From: Streptomyces sp. 378
GTDB lineage: Bacteria; Actinomycetota; Actinomycetes; Streptomycetales; Streptomycetaceae
Reading direction: 5' to 3'
Length of the DNA stretch: 64,000 bases
NCBI RefSeq assembly: GCF_030124145.1
Contig: NZ_JASKMS010000020.1
Span: 1 to 64,000 of the forward strand
In this document: in pieces, positions 62,362 through 64,000 of the stretch
Numbering within the stretch: position 1 is the stretch's first letter
Layout: each line of letters opens with the position of its first letter
Program-made: the position numbers and the translations under genes
The notes under the pieces: model-generated
What the model was told of the DNA's origin: nothing
Seen by the model: only the letters and a program-made list of their open reading frames with translations
Databases searched by the model: none

Positions 62362-62423
62362 GGAAGCCGAGTGGGGCCGTGGCGCCGGCCAGGGGGTGCT
62401 TTGAAAGTCCCGCACAGCATCCC

Positions 62424-63509
62424 CTAGGTGGCCAGGACCTCCTCCGACGCCCCGCTGCTGCGGGGCTCGGTCAGCCTCACCTCGCGCACCTCACGATGCG
62501 CCGGATCCCGCACCTCCCCCACCAGCAGCTCCAGCACGTCCTCCAGGGCGACCAGCCCGAGCACCTTCCCGGACCCGTCGGCCACCTGGGCCAGGTGGGT
62601 CGCCGCCCGCCGCATCACCGTCAGCGCGTCGTCCAGCGGCAGCTCGGACCGCAGGGTCGTCATGGAACGCCACAGGTGCTGCGGGACGGCCCGGTCGGGG
62701 TCCTCCAGGTCGAGGACGTCCTTGACGTGCAGATAGCCCATGAACACGCCGTTGTCCGCGGCAATCGGGAAACGGGAGTAGCCGGTGCGGGCCGTGAGCC
62801 CGACGATGCGACCGGGGGTGACCGACGGGCTGACCGTCACCAGGGACTCCCGCTTGAGCAGGACGTCCGTGACCGGGCGGGAGCCCAGCTCCAGGGCGTC
62901 CTCCAGGCGTTCGGCCTCCTCGGGGTCGAGCAGACCCGCCTGGCCGGCGTCCTCCACCAGCCGGTTGAGCTGCTCGCTGGTGAAAACGGCCTCGACCTCG
63001 TCCTTGGGCTCCACGTGGAAGAGCCGCAGGATGCCCTTCGAGCAGGCGCCGAGGGCGGCGGTGATGGGCTTGCAGAAGCGGGCGAACCAGACCAGGCCGG
63101 GGCTCAGCCACAGCGCGGCCTTCTCCGGGGCCGCCATCGCCAGATTCTTCGGGACCATCTCGCCGATGACCAGGTGGAAGAAGACCACGGCGGCGAGGGC
63201 GATGACGTAGGTGAGGGGGTGGATGACACCCTCGGGCAGGTGGATCCGCTCGAAGACCGGCTCCAGCAGGTGCGCGACGGTCGGTTCGGCGACCGCGCCG
63301 AGGGTCAGCGAGCAGATGGTGATGCCGAACTGGGCCGCCGCCATCATCTGCGGCAGCCGCTCAAGACCGTAGAGGACCTGCCGGGAGCGGGCCGTGCCGA
63401 GCGGTTCGATCTGGCTGCGGCGTACGGAGACCAGCGCGAACTCGGCGCCGACGAAGAAGCCGTTGGCGAGCACGAGCAGCGCCGCGAAGAGAAGCTGGAG
63501 CACGCTCAT
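62424..63509 (-). CDS. CNNM/CBS-domain membrane protein (CorC/HlyC-like)
   Basis: The 361-aa protein has an N-terminal DUF21 membrane domain with about four helices (LLFAALLVLANGFFVGAEFALVSVR) and a CBS pair (about 205-340). The family takes part in Mg2+ or Co2+ transport or its control. Its ATG overlaps the stop of the upstream paralogue by four bases (63506-63509). Unlike the upstream gene it ends without a CorC_HlyC domain. Confidence 0.9.
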   Translation of the reverse strand: MSVLQLLFAALLVLANGFFVGAEFALVSVRRSQIEPLGTARSRQVLYGLERLPQMMAAAQFGITICSLTLGAVAEPTVAHLLEPVFERIHLPEGVIHPLTYVIALAAVVFFHLVIGEMVPKNLAMAAPEKAALWLSPGLVWFARFCKPITAALGACSKGILRLFHVEPKDEVEAVFTSEQLNRLVEDAGQAGLLDPEEAERLEDALELGSRPVTDVLLKRESLVTVSPSVTPGRIVGLTARTGYSRFPIAADNGVFMGYLHVKDVLDLEDPDRAVPQHLWRSMTTLRSELPLDDALTVMRRAATHLAQVADGSGKVLGLVALEDVLELLVGEVRDPAHREVREVRLTEPRSSGASEEVLAT

Positions 63510-64000
63510 CGGACGGCCTCCGCCATGGACGGCACGGGGGCGGTCCGCACCAGCCGGACCCGTTCCGCGCGGTAGTGGCCGACCTGGCGCACCGACAGCC
63601 GCCAGCCGGGCAGCTCCGCCCTGTCCCCGACGGCCGGGATGCGGCCCAGCAGGTCGGCGATCAGGCCCGCGACGGTCTCGTACGGGCCTTCCGGCACGTC
63701 GAGGCCTATGCGCTGCAGGATGTCGACCCGGCAGCTGCCGTCGACGTCCCAGGCGGGCCTGCCGTCCTCCGGCGGCACGGCGGCCAGCTCGGGCAGGTCG
63801 TGTCCGTCGTGCTCGTCGCGGACCTCGCCGACGAGTTCCTCGACGATGTCCTCCAGCGTCACGACACCGGCGGTGCCGCCGTACTCGTCGACGACGACCG
63901 CGATGGGCTGCTCGCTGCGCAGGCGGGTGAGGAGCGGCCGCACGGGCAGCGTCTCGGGGACGAGCAGCGCCGGGCGGGCGATGCGGCCGGCGGGGGTGCG
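63506..64000 (-). CDS. CNNM/CBS/CorC-domain protein, 5' part outside the window
   Basis: Only the C-terminal 164 residues are present, and the frame stays open to base 64000. They contain the second CBS repeat (IAVVVDEYGGTAGVVTLEDIVEELVGEVRDE) and a CorC_HlyC transporter-associated domain. The pair of paralogues, one with and one without the CorC domain, is probably a heteromer. Confidence 0.9.
   Translation of the reverse strand, partial: RTPAGRIARPALLVPETLPVRPLLTRLRSEQPIAVVVDEYGGTAGVVTLEDIVEELVGEVRDEHDGHDLPELAAVPPEDGRPAWDVDGSCRVDILQRIGLDVPEGPYETVAGLIADLLGRIPAVGDRAELPGWRLSVRQVGHYRAERVRLVRTAPVPSMAEAVR

Overview
The window is about 72% GC with strongly biased third codon positions, many GTG starts and 4-base ATGA/GTGA overlaps. 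Its gene set includes a conservon, RbpA, a DasR operator, a sigma-R promoter and many two-component-free regulators, which marks it as a Streptomyces chromosome. Gene order from crr-ptsI to the CNNM pair closely matches what I remember of the S. coelicolor region from about SCO1390 to SCO1435. That synteny is from memory and was not checked. I see no rRNA, tRNA, CRISPR array, transposase or integrase, so this looks like chromosomal backbone with a few accessory insertions.

Layout. 1-2577: PTS genes crr and ptsI behind a perfect-core DasR site. 2644-11465: mixed metabolism (acetoacetyl-CoA synthetase, GH31 glucosidase, Nudix, VanX-like dipeptidase, DUF35-thiolase pair). 11568-13346: a reversed EAL-CBS-GGDEF protein, then 1.16 kb of non-coding, repeat-rich DNA. 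14505-16839: glpF-glpK. 16926-22005: a conservon (cvnA-B-C-D) interrupted by a repeat-built ORF. 23091-30223: a three-gene MukF/MukE/MukB-like SMC operon with no JetD/MksG nuclease. 30263-35510: a GntR regulator divergent from an MFS / DUF1445 / PxpA-B-C operon for 5-oxoproline and possibly D-glutamate. 35542-38767: two GT4 mannosyltransferase-like enzymes and an SGNH hydrolase. 38956-43356: HEAT and ankyrin proteins, a Cys-Cys mini-ORF, and a degenerate FtsK-like ATPase with a small membrane partner. 43640-48053: MocR/YczE pair, GDPD and a UMF1 transporter. 48320-50281: rbpA (sigma-R promoter), fxsA, ppm1. 50814-60072: amidohydrolase, Lrp, acyl-CoA dehydrogenase, chitinase, TetR, C39-type protease, kinase. 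60502-64000: EccA-like AAA ATPase and two CNNM/CBS membrane proteins, the last cut by the window edge.

How the genes work together. The DasR-type sites in front of crr-ptsI and in front of the chitinase tie sugar phosphotransfer to chitin breakdown. RbpA under a sigma-R promoter links RNA polymerase to thiol stress. The PxpABC operon with a DUF1445 (D-glutamate cyclase family) gene makes a compact route from D-glutamate or pyroglutamate to glutamate. The strongest candidates for an undescribed system are the JetD-less MukBEF-like operon, the FtsK-like pseudo-ATPase with its 64-aa membrane partner, and the ORF inserted in the conservon. Start sites were chosen by ribosome-binding site, gene overlap and family length, and differ from the longest open frame in many cases.
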